Translations under genes and position numbers: made by a program | Shown here: in pieces, positions 22,773-34,391 of the stretch | Numbering within the stretch: the first letter of the stretch is position 1 | How the letters are laid out: each line of letters starts with the position of its first letter | Source: Trichaptum fuscoviolaceum | Taxonomy: Eukaryota; Basidiomycota; Agaricomycetes; Hymenochaetales; Trichaptaceae | DNA length: 64,000 nt | NCBI GenBank assembly: GCA_910574455.1 | Contig: CAJSYZ010000012.1 | Coordinates: forward strand, 2,101,317 to 2,165,316 | Reading direction: 5' to 3' | Notes under the pieces: generated by a model | The model's input: only the letters and a program-made list of their open reading frames with translations | The model's database searches: none | What the model was told of the DNA's origin: nothing

Positions 22773-24129
22773 CTACTTCGTCTGACTCCGAGTCTGCGGT
22801 CTAAGTGAATTAAAAGGTCCCAATGCTGCTCGTTCCCGCTCAACCTTGTGGTGCTCCTCATTAAACCACGCTTTCCATGTACTCGAGCCCTTGTTAGCCC
22901 TAGTTACCTTAATCTGTGGATGATATTCCGCAAGTTCCGACATCACTGCATCATCCTCTTGTGATTCGAATCCGAAATGAATATCACCGTAACCGAAGCC
23001 TGAGGTGCGCATCTCCGACAATTGTTGCCAAATAGGGACTCCGTAAGTGAACCCATCGTGTTGCCATTCGGTCGAAGTCATAACAAAGGTGATTGTACCA
23101 AGTGCGTTGGCATCCTGGTCGATGACCAAGCTTCCGGAATCACCTTGGTCTCCAAATATACGGCTAGGACCACCGAAGTGCTTGCCGGGTGGAAATTGCA
23201 GGACCGCCTGCCAGCAACTCTCGACGCCCTTTACACCTTCTTTGATTCCACAGGTTTTGCGACATTTGCCTTCACCGGAGACTGTGACATCATATTCTAG
23301 TGTAAGATCGACCCAGTAGGAAGTGAGATTGTTATAAACGCCCACTGTGTGGCCAGTTGTCCAACCAAACTTATATACCCGTCTTGTTTCAAGCTTTGAG
23401 GATACGACCTTTGTGCCATCATTCGCTAGTGCTCTATGGAGCTGCTTATCTGTAATCGCTTGTTTGTCCGTTTCTTCTTGATAAACACGGCTGTAGATGT
23501 CGCCCGGTTTCGTGAAATCTTTGATATGCACCAGACCATCATGTACTTGAGTGCCTTCCTTCCATCCCATGAACTCCAGAATGTCGTCGAAAGCAGCTGA
23601 ACCACACAAGCTCTTTGGTTCATACCTTCTCAAGTCTGCATAATTCCAAAATTGCCCCTTCCGATGCTGCTTGCAGAGAATATTCATGTCAGATGGGAGA
23701 CGGTCGTCACAAATCCTGATCAACGCCCAGTCCGATGCATAGGGGTGCTTGTTAGTCCGTGTGAGTGTTTGTTGGCATCCGAGGGGTTCTACGAGGCACT
23801 ATTGATCCGCTCAGACTCTGATTCTCTGCCACGAGTAGAAGTAGTCAACAAAGCAGGACTACCGGCGAAGGAGAAAGTAGGACTCACCTGGCCATATGCC
23901 ATCGATGACACCTTCTAGTCTCTGCCTTGCAGATCGAATACTATTTTCCTCGTTGGATGGGCGAAAGCCCGTGATCTGCCGAGACAATTCTATCAAATCA
24001 AAGCCTTCCCTTGGCGAAGCTGGATATCACCTCATTAATCATTGCTGCCGGTATAGGAGAACGTAGTAGAAAGCTGTAGGACTCACGCGGAATCGGATTT
24101 CTACGTGATGGCTTGGATGATGCCAGCAT
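22773..24129 (-). CDS. Trypsin-fold (S1/S64-like) serine protease-related protein, catalytic His not seen
   Basis: Exons 24129-24087, 24019-23888 and 23788-22773 join in phase (1191 bases, 396 residues) if the acceptor 'cgtag' at 23789-23791 is used. The C-terminal half carries 'FGDQGDSGSLVIDQ', the nucleophile Ser motif of trypsin-like enzymes, and 'YASDWALIRI' upstream fits the catalytic-Asp strand. Orphan mushroom proteases of this type usually have a 'TARHV' His motif before that; here the sequence before 'KHPYASDW' is short, and no such His is visible. So the N-terminal barrel is reduced, or an exon is missed, and the protein may be inactive. A basic and charged tail follows. No signal peptide. 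Ssy5-like processing peptidases are the nearest functional idea, but this is inference. Confidence 0.6.
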
Positions 24130-24951
24130 GATGCTGATTCAAGTTGAAGTCGTTGCTGTTGTGCTTTCGAGTTCAAGATGAATAGGTAGTACTATTGGGA
24201 CGAAATGGGAAAGAATGCAGTGGGAAAGACGTCACTGGCACGGTTCTGCAGTGGCTGCCACTGGCAGTGAGTGGCGTGAGCCTGAGAAGTCTGGCTTCAA
24301 GTTCAGATTCAAGTTCCGCATTTAGTAGCCTGACTACCCCATGCCCACTGCCAGTGGCATCGACGTATCGTGTCTTTGTCTACTATACTCTGTAGTACTG
24401 TACTCTAGTAGTACTCAAGGTTGTTCTTTTCAACAGCTTGAAGCCCTCTCACCTTAAAGTCGAAGTCCCTGCCACCTAAATTTTAGTTCAGAGGCTGCCA
24501 CTGGCGGTACTCAGGCTGGCGGTGAGTCAACCAGTCTCCTAGTTTAACTTCATCCGCTGACTGAGATCTTCAAACTTCAAGTTGTAGCCTGAGTAGTACT
24601 ATCTACTACTACTAGTATATTGGCAACTTGATCTCTAAATTTGAACCGAAATTCAAGATACTACTATTCGGTTCCGACGACTCGGACTCGGACTCGGAGT
24701 TGGTAGGCTCACAGCTACTATACTATTGCACCAGTTTTAACTCCATTTTGAAGCTGTTGGAGAAAGCGAAACAACCTCCTATCAGGCTTCAAGTCACAGT
24801 TTTGTTCAAAATATCCAAAATGTCCAGTGAGCCTGAGTTTGAGTCGAACGCCCTTGTTGGTTCTGACAATAACTAAATTGTAGATCATAAAAGGAGTCGG
24901 AATGATGGGTATCCCACCACGCCAGTGACGCTTGGGTCTCACACAATTAAC
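24130..24951. repeat. Repeat-motif cluster, probable transposon subterminal region
   Basis: Contains 'GGCTGCCACTGGCAGTGAG' (24250), 'CCACTGCCAGTGGCA' (24343), 'GCCACTGGCGGTACT' (24489), several TTCAAGTT/CTTCAAGTTG strings, TAGTACTACTAG runs (24410, 24600) and a triple 'GACTCGGACTCGG' (24680). The same motifs occur at 31335-31410, on the other side of the orphan gene plus Plavaka transposase pair. Short plus ORFs here (24628-24876) are made of these repeats and are not called. Confidence 0.5.
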
Positions 24952-27060
24952 ATGTCGGGATCAAATTCTAGAGGTGGTAGCGGCAGCTCACGCAGGGAGC
25001 CCAGGGGCGGCAGCTCACACACTGGCAGGCAGCTCAGCAACTCACCCGCTGGTGGCGACAGCTCACACTACGCAAACTGGATTGCTGCGTACGGGCGGAT
25101 AGGCGCAAGTCAAGATTTTAGTAGTCGCATATCTTCTGCCGAGAACAAACGCGGCCCTTCATCTCCGAGTCCTAGTGTCGATGAGCCCGAACAGAAAAGG
25201 CCCAAACTTGAAGGGGGGAAATCATTCCCGACATCCGTTCCACCACCATCAAGGTCACCATCACTGGCCGATTATCACGTCCCGGGACCTGGCGGTGTTC
25301 TCAAATCACCTAAAAAATCTCCCGGACGTACTATGGGTAAACTGCTTGACACTGTGGCACAAAATGCACAGCTCACTGGCATAGAAGGCAACGAGTCGGT
25401 TCGCTCGACTTCAGGCCATCCAGGTGCCATGTCGCACACTGGCATAGAAGGCAACAAGTCGGTTCGCTCGACTTCAGGCCATCCAGGCCTTTCATCAGAT
25501 GATAGGATTGCGAGTTTGGAGGGTCAGGTTGCTACGTTGAACGATACTCTTCGCAAGATATATTCTGATGTCGCTCTCTTGACTGATAATATTGCTGGGG
25601 TAAGTATTATGATCATGTTTCGAAAAAGAACGTCTAATAACCTACACTTGTTAGTCATGGGCAGCAGGCGACGCTGTTAGAGTAAGAAAGACCTTGGATA
25701 GTCTAAGGTTCTTCTTCATGGAATCCTCCGCAATTGTCCTTGGGTTCTCAAGAGAGGAGATACGGAATTGCCTTGACAGTCGAGGCACTGATGATCCCTT
25801 CGGTTCCCTCTACTTCGAGTTGAACAAGTCCAAGTTTCAGAAAATCATGAATGAATACTACCAACTTCATTCTCGCGACGGCTCGGAAGGTCTTAGACAA
25901 CTGTTATCTGAATATGGACTTTATAGAGAAGAGAAGGCAGAAGAGTTTATGGCAGTATTGAACTCATACGATACGGATGCCAAAGATCTTAAGGCTTTCC
26001 AATTCTTCATACCGTTCTTCCAGGCCTACTACAACGTAACTTACAAACTCATCGCAATCATCGATGCCGGTCTCCAAAGCATGTCAGTTACGGTCTCTAG
26101 ACTTTTCCAGGCTCATTCTCAGGCTTCCAGTCATCTTTCCGGTATTCGGCCCCCCCCACTGAAAGTGCATCTACCCTATCATCCGATATCGGAACCAGGG
26201 AGTTTGCAATCGAAATACATGACGCCTGCGGTTGAACGGCTTCATTTTCAGCCCCAGAAAGAGGAGGTCAACGAAATGCTACTGCAGTTTGACACGGAGC
26301 AGAAATCTTGGGAAATGGCGATTAAGCTGTGCAATATTCACGATGCATTCTTCCATCGGACGAAGGTGTTAGAGGTCACCTCCAATGACTATGCGATTAT
26401 CTCAACGGCAGAATCTATTCAGGCGCGTTGCATGACATCATAGGAAGGTTTACCAGGGAAGCAAAGTCGAAGCAGGGGCCTGTCGGACCACCGGCAGATA
26501 TTCCTTCTGTTGAGATTAATAATTACTTCCGCGAATTGGGTCATCTTCAGAGGAGATTGATAAGCGCGCTTAGGATTGTCAAGAGATGGTTGCAAATTGC
26601 CTCCACAAAGGGTCTTTTCGATGTCGTCATGCGGAAGGGGAAAGGCGATGTCGTATCAGAGCTCTTAAACAAGATAGTACATCGAAGGCAGGAGTCGACT
26701 GATGATGTCCTTGATTCTATTGATATGTTAGCAGCCTATAACAAGGACGAAATGGAGGCCTATCATACGAACTTGAAGGGCAAGGGGAAGGAAAGACAGG
26801 ACACGGCAGCATCGACGTCAGCAGCGTCCTTGACTACCCAGACGACTGGAAAATCTTTCTTGGAGCATGCGGACATGCAGAGATACCAAACGTATCTGAC
26901 GGAGGCGGTGTGCGCGTCATTCGACAGACAACCCCCGAAAGGCATTGCGGTGAATATTGATATTAAACAAATTCTAGGGTATCGCAATTATTTAGAATTG
27001 GCAATAGAGTCAAAGGATGACTCCAAGCCTTCAAGTCCTCAAGGTCGCCTCAAATACTAG
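24952..27060 (+). pseudogene. Orphan helical protein gene with one frame break
   Basis: Exon 1 (24952-25599) encodes a Gly/Ser/Arg/Pro-rich N-terminus holding a direct duplication of about 20 residues ('HTGIEGN-SVRSTSGHPG', 25377-25490). It ends in a coiled-coil start ('IASLEGQVATLNDTL'). It joins in phase at 25655 to a long helical exon. The frame stops at 26443, but a frame one base back opens at 26428 and continues to 27060 with the same composition ('HDIIGRFTREAKSK', 'LGHLQRRLISALRIVKRW'). No usable GT-AG intron separates them, so this is a one-base loss or a sequencing error. No domain recognised. It faces the Plavaka transposase gene, 228 bases away, inside shared repeat borders, so a transposon passenger gene is likely (inference). 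Confidence 0.55.
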
Positions 27061-27287
27061 CCGAATTAGCCCTCTCGTAGGTGGTGGGTTGACAATGGAC
27101 ACAGTATGCTTGCATCTCCAGTTTCTCCTTTTGTTGCTTTGAGATTTGTTGATAATTATATTACCTCGAACAATGAATACCATGATGTCGTCGCCGCTGG
27201 CTCTGGCAATGTAAACTGTACAACAAGTCTCAATACACTTTGTAGTACTATGTGGCAATGTGCTAACGGAAGAGTTTAACTTAGTAA

Positions 27288-30200
27288 TTATTGTCTAGCT
27301 TCGTACAGTGTTTGGTGCATGTGCATGTCAGCAAATCGGTTAACATAGAATCTATCATAAAAATCCAGGGTCTCCTCAGGTGTCAATGACTTTGGAGGAC
27401 ATTCATCACCCTTCGGAACCCCCAGGAGGTGGGCAAACGGAGGATGTCCCCTACATCTATCACAGATAGCTTCGGAGCCTTGCAGTTGCGCTGATAGTGA
27501 CATCTGCCACTGGCATTCACTCCAGTACAGCATCCGACACAGGTGGTAGAGCTCTCTAACTCATACTCCGGTTCGACTATCCACATTCTTGTTTTCAGGT
27601 CGGGTGAATCTCCAACACGCTTGAAAATTTGGACGAGAGCGCAGTCCTGACGTTCCCCTTTAGCGGTGAAGGAAAAAAGAAGCATAACTCGGGCAACTCT
27701 CATTCCCGCAAACCCCTTTGTGCAGGAGCTAACTCGAACAAGGACTGCATCACGTCTTGCTTTTCCGCGCCAAGAGGGATTGGACCTGATCACCTCCCTC
27801 ATTGCTTGTTCTATAGGGATCGATTCGCCATGGTAGGCAAAGAAAGCGGTGGCTGAATGGAATATTGAAAAGTCATTGCTCGTGTCCAATTCAACTGCTG
27901 GTTGGGCTCTACCAGAGGAGCCCCTTGAGTTGGAGGTGTGATTCTCGTACTTGTTGAATAAGTATTCTTTAATGAGCTGTCGGAGCTGTCGGAGCTCTGG
28001 ATGACCTTTTATCGCCGCAAGCGTGTTGAGCTGTTTAGGATACACCTTACTGGACTCTGCAAGGATGACAACAAAGAAGTCAGATGTGTAACACCAAAAG
28101 CATGGGTTACCAAGTAATACCCACGTTGCTTCGAAGCCATTAACATCAAGCTCAAAGGGTCATTTCTGCCACCCAAGCGGATCTGGCGTTCAGCATGTTG
28201 TATGTCTTGAACCGCAAGATGCTGTGGCCCATGCACTACTAGTAAGCTTTCAAGTTCGGGATCTTCCAGGTCTGCAATTTCGTTGAGTTCATTATTGCCC
28301 ACAATGTCATCGAAGAAGTCCTCTGTATCATCAGCTGCACCAGCTTCGGGTGTATCTTGATGCTGCATCTGCTCCTTCCGAATTTGGGTCCTCTCAGCGT
28401 CATCTGACTCCGACTCTGACATATTCCTGCGCAGAACATCTAGCAAAGCTCTCCATGAAGCCTCAGCCAGAGGACTTTCCAGCATTCCACGCCTCTTGAA
28501 GTCTGCCCTCGATGCAATAAGTTTACTGAGACGTTGGTTTGCTGTGATCATCTGACCTAAAGGATCATTTCTGTTTGAGCGTCGCCACGTTTCCTTGACC
28601 GCGTAAATGTGTTTATTCTCTGTGATTGATGAGCACAGCCCGCTTGGTGCAGCGAAGAGAGGGATCATTGTAGGATAGTGAATCATGGCATGCTGTCGTG
28701 GAAGTGAGAAGTTATCCCGGATGCCCTTAGCTATGAATATTTTGCGATATTGATGATAGTGATCCAGGGAGGCTTTAACCTGATCAAGAGTTGAGGCTGT
28801 AATCGTGTACCGACGCACAAGGTAACAGAAGTCCAGAAATGCACTCAATGCGTGAACTATATCATCATGTACAATGCCCACAATAGCCGGAAGATACACC
28901 TAGTAAGCGGATTGCATCAGATATCAGCAAACCACCACCTCAAACAAGATCATGATGAAAATACCACATACTTTCATAAGTGCCTTTGAATCATTACCTG
29001 TCCATTGCTTGAAGCCTCGACCTTCGGGAAATCTGCGAAGTCCAGGAAAAGGAGCAGCAACTCTGATTCTACGTGAAAGTTAGCAGTGGTATTCACACAA
29101 CTTGTAAGGGAATAGTACCTTTTATCCACAATATCCAGCTCTGTCGTGGTCATGCTCTGGCAAATCCACTCGACAAGATGATCCTTGAACACGCCTTTGA
29201 TGATTTGGTGCAGTAAGTCTGGAGAAATGAGATCGCATATATCTGCACGCGGAAAATCATTGGTGAAGGGCTACGGGACATAGTTCAAGTTGCGGTAAGT
29301 GCATCTAATGGACAACTTGAAGTTGGAACACATACGACGATATCTTGGTGGAACCCATACTCCTTACGAATTGTGGCTCTACTTATGCTATTGTCATCCA
29401 CCTGTTCTATCAATCGTTCGTGCAGCTCTTTTGTTCGAGGATTTGTAACAAATTCCGGATTATCTAGGTTCTTGTGAGGTGCTGTACATCTATATAGTAG
29501 CCGCATTAAGCCATTTCCTCGAACTCAAGTCGGATGTGATTTGTGGAAAGGACAATACTTACTTGCAGCACCATCCAGTGCATATTGCGCATAGACTCAC
29601 CTGTTCCGGATAATCGGCTATATACGAGCCGAGTCCGAGAATCGACCTACGCAAGTGACCATCAGGGCACCGGAAAATGGTTTGTTCGTTGTTTATGGAC
29701 ATTGCGCTCTTCAGTGGTCTCAAGATTCTCGATATAGATGAATGAAAGACTTGATGTCGAAAGCGGCGGAATTCATCCGACTTTTCGTACTGCCGTTCAG
29801 CTGCAAAGCATCAGAACACAAATGGATAGCTCAGTTTTTGACACACACTCTTTGGTATTGCTAGAAATGCTACGAGCTGGACTGTATTCAACTTTTGGGA
29901 CCGCCGGGCCTTGTTAGATACATTTCCTATTGAGAGATATAACGGATAATATTCGTTGTTGCCAGTTCCAACGGAAACTGTTGTCTTGTCACTCCCTAAA
30001 ATTACCGGAACGAACATGGACCCATGAACTGCTTTATCTTCGGCGTAGATTTTGTTCTAAGTCAAGGATAATCAGTACACTTCCTCCAACTTCGAATGCT
30101 GCATGATTCATGACTTACAGCCTGTTCCCAAGCAAAATTTCCGGACATGTAGTTTCTGAAGACTCGTTCTTTGTTGTCATCAGAGTCCTCTTTCGGCTGA

Positions 30201-31286
30201 TACTCACGAAACGGGACATAGTCGAATTCGCCTTCCAACGCCGGATTGTCCACCAAATTCCGGATCACTTCCAAAGGATCCCGATACCATACATCATATT
30301 CTTTCCTCTTCCATGACTCGGTGTTCTCGTTTGTTGCCTTTTGGCTATGATCGTCCGTGTAGAAGTTACTAAAGGATTTCCAAGACACATCACCGACTTT
30401 TGTAGCATCAATGGCGTTATACATTTTTTGCGCATCTCCATCGAGTAGCGTACTAGTTGAACCCAGATCCAAGTCATCGTCAGGCAATGTCGCATCCAAT
30501 TCGGAACATCCGCAAGATTTTACATTCTCCGCCTCCTGAATCAGCTGATAAGCCTTCATGATTCCCAGAAGCTTTGTTATGTTCCCAGCAGACATTTGCT
30601 CTTCCCGATAGAGAAAATCTGCGAGCTCAAAATCTGCTCGGCACGAATATGGAAACCAGTCATTTGACGCAGATTCGTTTCGCGGAGCGGGTGAGTCTTC
30701 GTATTCTAAGAAGTTCCCTTCTGCATCGCATGGAGTGGCTGCACAATGTTTGGTGTCAAAATGCTACAGTAAACCGGGAACAATTGATTTGGCGCGCACC
30801 ATTCAAGTATCTGTGATACACCTTCAAGTTATCCTCGCTCTCCTCATAATCTCCAATGTCGGAATCCAAGTCTTCAGAACGGCCACTGTCACTTCCGGTG
30901 ACAGAATGGGACAGAGAATCAGGTCTGTCCAAATCTTGAAGCAGCTCGTCTCGGCCTATACTGAGCATCGAGATATCCTGTGTAAGCATGGAAATATCGT
31001 AATCGTAGGAGTCAGAGCCGCTCTCAAGATGACCCTCTGATGGAAATTCGGACGACCTCAGGAGAGCTTCAAGTTGAGGACTTGGAGCTCGTATGGGTCG
31101 AATAGGTGACGATTCATATTCATGACCACAAGCAGAAGAACTTGCCAAGAATGACGTTGGATGAGCTGAATATTCATGTCTTGCTCTTCCAGATTGACTC
31201 TTGAACGTCCTACTACAGCCAGGCAAGGTGCATCGAATAGTTGGTGGAAAATGAAAGGGATCGTGCTTTTTCCGTGTCGCTGGCAT
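27288..31286 (-). pseudogene. Plavaka-type transposase with N-terminal C2H2 zinc finger
   Basis: The first exon (31286-30822) has the C2H2 finger 'CTLPGCSRTFKSQSGRARH' followed by an acidic region. Next comes the Plavaka signature 'DWFPYSCRADFELADFLYR' (near 30650), 'YRDPLEVIRNLVDNPAL' (30290), 'VPVILGSDKTTVSVG' (30000), 'YYPLYLSIGNVSNKAR' (29940), 'MTTTELDIVDK' (29150), a helical block (28899-28240) and 'CALVQIFKRVGD-MWIVEPEY' (27600). The last part, 'AHLLGVPKGDECPP-FYDRFYVNRFADMHMHQ', lies in a frame one base off after 'DVGDILR' near 27440, so this copy carries one frame break close to its C-terminus. Plavaka elements are CACTA-like DNA transposons of basidiomycetes; the C2H2 finger is thought to bind element ends. 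Many introns; not every junction was resolved. Confidence 0.8.
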
Positions 31287-31319
31287 CAACTTGAATGTAA
31301 CCTCAGTAGTAGTACACGT

Positions 31320-31430
31320 CGACAATTGGGACTCACAGCTGAGCCTCACTGGCACTGGCAGGCTGCTAGCACTGGCAGTGACTCGGACTCGGAGTGCCAG
31401 TGAACTTGAACCTGATTAAAATTAGTCATA
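31320..31430. repeat. CACTGGCAG motif cluster beside the Plavaka transposase start
   Basis: 'CTCACTGGCACTGGCAGG', 'AGCACTGGCAGTGACTCGG', 'GAGTGCCAGTGAAC' and 'ACTTGAACCTG' follow one another just upstream of the transposase start codon. In CACTA-like elements the transposase binds such subterminal repeats. The cluster also lies between two divergent genes (31286 minus and 31558 plus), so it may act as promoter DNA too. Confidence 0.55.
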
Positions 31431-33283
31431 GAGTAGTCACGGTAGTAGTGGGCGTAAATTTTCAACTTGTCTAAGATAGACGCCCCCGCCTCCCTGATCT
31501 TGAACTTGCACCTTCGACACATCTTATCATCATACAAGTCTCAAAACACTGCACAAAATGTCAACTCAAAGACAGACAAGGGCTAAGAACAAGGAAAAGC
31601 ACCCCGGAGCAGTCGTTGACCAACTCAGAACAAGACGAACACAGGAGGAGATATTGCGGGAGAAGGAAGAAAAAGAGAAAAGGAAAGTACGGCAGGCAGA
31701 AAGGCGGGATGAGGCATTGAAGGAGAAGGAAGAGAAGGAAAAGCAGAAGGAAGAGCGGGCAGCTTTCCGCAGAGCTGCGGCCCAGCAAGTCGCGGTTGCG
31801 AAAGAGAGGAGAAAACACGCTGCGGAGCAAAAACGGGCAGCAAAAGAACAAGAGGCAGCTGACAAGGTTCGCAAGAAGGTGACTGCAGCAGAGAACCAAG
31901 AAGCAGCGATGCTAGAGACCGTAGAGCTTGAAAACAACTTGTCGAAGGCTCTTGAGACACGCACCCAGATGGGCTCAACAGTGCCCAAACTCACTGGCAA
32001 ACGTGGACGTAGAAAGCCAAAAGGCGAAGCTAGTTGTAAGTCTTCAACTTTAGATCAGTGATGACACAGATTTGAACTGGCATAAACAGACTTGAAGAAC
32101 GATGTTAAAGACATATCGGATTGTGAAGATGGACACAACGAAGACTTGGATATTCGTGAGTAACATTGCCTATACATTTTCAGACGATCTCAAAGCTTGG
32201 AGGTTGAACCCTGTGACTCACGTTAATGCGAAGCAGCGAGTATGGATGAGCCAAACAGGAAGCCTGCAAAAAAAGCTAGGAAAGAAGATTCCAAAGGTGA
32301 ACTTCCATTTCGCACACGTGTGCAGACCGCAAAGATGTCCAGGTCTGCCGCCACTCCCAGCGACGCATTCTTTCACGCTCCTGCAGGACCGAACGAGAGT
32401 CTTTCTGGTGAAGAAACGGACATAATAGACTCGCCCGCTACGTCAAGGCGGAACGACAAGACAAAACGCCCTGTCAGGGCGCTTCGCAACACAGATGATT
32501 CCACTTTCATCGGTGAAGAGGGTGGAGGTCTTGAGGTGCCAGTGGCAGGGATAGACTCAGAAAGGATCAATTTGTGAGTTTGAAGTTTGAATCTTGCATT
32601 GCGTCTGAATCAGTATCTTGTACTGTCAAGTCAATGTAATGGTGAGTGCGATTAAACATCATCCCGACTACTAGTAGTAGTACTAGATTACTAATGAGCC
32701 TGCCACTCAGGCTGCCAGTGTCACTGCGGTCACGGTGCCAGCGGTTCAAGTTGACCGTGACGCTCCCGGGCCAAGACCCGACTTGGAAGTCCTTCACCTG
32801 CAATATTGACGCTCTTGTCCTTGTTACCACTGTATTATGAGCCTTGCTGACGCAAAGCTACACCAGACACACCATCTCATTGCCAGATGATGAAAACTTA
32901 AGTCCCTGGGAGGATGAAGGAGAAACAATCACCCTTACAAGCTATCATGGTGTAAAAAATAGCACAATCAGTGTGCAACAGAAGGCACATCTTGTCGTTC
33001 GGAATCAAATGTTGTGAGTTGACGGAGAATTAGAATGGCAAATGCAGTCTGAATAACTTGTTTATAGGGCGGAAGCAATCCGAAGAGGCTAACAAGGCCG
33101 GCTCAAGCTTGTGTGAGTACGACTTATTTCTGTTCGATTCACGTCAGTTACTCCATGACCGTTTGTTCATATCCCTTCGTTATTATTTATCTGCCAACTG
33201 CCGTGTCATGAACAGGATGGAGGTAGCAGCAACCTCAACTCGAAGAAAAGGAAGTTATTGCTTGACACTCTTTCCGGGTCGCA

Positions 33284-33288
33284 GGTTT
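33284..33288 (+). repeat. Target site duplication of element 1, left copy (GGTTT)
   Basis: GGTTT directly precedes the TG of the 5' LTR and is repeated directly after the CA of the 3' LTR at 42974-42978. Confidence 0.9.
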
Positions 33289-33756
33289 TGTTACGTTTTC
33301 TTACTATGTCAGCGGCCCCCATTACTCCGAACCCTTTGCCCTACTTGTTTCTATTCTTGTCTTGCTCAGTCATCCTCCGATGTAACCCTCAACCCTCAGC
33401 CAATCCCGATGTTACACATGTACCCTTTGCCCTAACCCTCTGCCCACCGCTCTCACACTATTATTAGTAGCCTATCGTCTACTTTCTTATTGTTCTCTTC
33501 TTACTCATCTTCCGATGTACCCTTGCTCCGCAGCTACAGTATATAAACCCCTGTACTTAGCATGATCGAACTCTAAGTTCGATCTCCTTTGTCAAACCCC
33601 CCGTCTCTAGTCTCTGCTATACATCTGTTTATCTCTACTCCACATCGTAGGCCTTTGTCCATACAACACTTAGTGTCGAGCCCTAGCTCCGCTACCTACT
33701 GAGCAACTTAACGTTGCGTTCCCCAACTATACGAGACCGTAAGTTGAGACGTAACA
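33289..33756 (+). repeat. Element 1 5' LTR
   Basis: 468 bases, TG...CA ends. Holds a TATA box (TATATAAA, 33540-33547). About 24 bases beyond it lies a hairpin-forming palindrome, GATCGAACT-CTA-AGTTCGATC (33564-33584). The right arm is complementary to the primer site at 33760. Confidence 0.95.
33540..33547 (+). promoter_or_regulatory. TATA box of element 1 5' LTR
   Basis: TATATAAA, repeated at the same place in the 3' LTR (about 42757). Transcription would be expected to start roughly 25-40 bases downstream, at or just before 33574. Confidence 0.7.
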
Positions 33757-34391
33757 ATTAGATCGAACTTATCTACCGTCGAAGACATCCGTCTTTACGA
33801 CTAAGGTGTTGAGCCATAGCTCCACTTACTACTAACCAGTTGTAAACCCATCTAGTCCAGAAGAACATCCGCTCGAGGTAATCCCTTCAGTGTAGCAAGG
33901 TGCTCATCGATTGCAAGAGGGAGGCCAAGGAAAACTTCGAGAGTCGCGATCCGAAGATTAAGAAAACCGCTCCAGCTCATTGGTTGATTAAACCCCGGAC
34001 AGTAGCGTTACAAAGGAAACGACTTCTGTCATACCAAACGGGACCGTAGCTGTGCACACAGGAAGAGGACTCAGTACCTGCAAAGAAGGCATAAAGCTGC
34101 TAGCCTAGTCTTTGGAACGCCTATTGGACAACGAGCATAACTCGCAGACGTGCCGCTTGGTAATAGCGAAGGGAGACTGATCCAGAAATCGAAGGGAGAC
34201 CGATCCAGAAATCGAAGAACAGTTCATCTGTTAACATTGAACAAAGCATCACAAACACTGCCCCACCGTCGATCATCTTATAACGTTATCGCTTGACGAC
34301 CCTCAAGACTAAACAAAGGTCAAACAGAAAACCACTTCACTTTACGTCATAACATCTATCCATCACGGCACCCTCTATCCCACAAAACGCT
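33757..34391 (+). other. Element 1 5' untranslated leader
   Basis: About 630 bases between the LTR and the first long frame. Contains the primer site and a direct repeat 'GAAGGGAGAC-GATCCAGAAATCGAAG' (34168-34217). No ORF supported. Confidence 0.5.
33760..33771 (+). other. Primer-binding site of element 1, self-priming type
   Basis: AGATCGAACTTA, three bases after the LTR end, is the exact reverse complement of TAAGTTCGATCT at 33574-33585, in the LTR and just after the expected transcript start. This is the arrangement used by Tf1/sushi-type elements, whose own RNA 5' end primes reverse transcription. I did not find a tRNA 3'-end match by eye. Confidence 0.65.

Noticed and set aside
31561..32000. 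Long minus-strand ORFs rich in Cys, Ser, Leu and Phe
   Set aside because: Antisense shadows of the Lys/Glu-rich coiled-coil exon on the plus strand.
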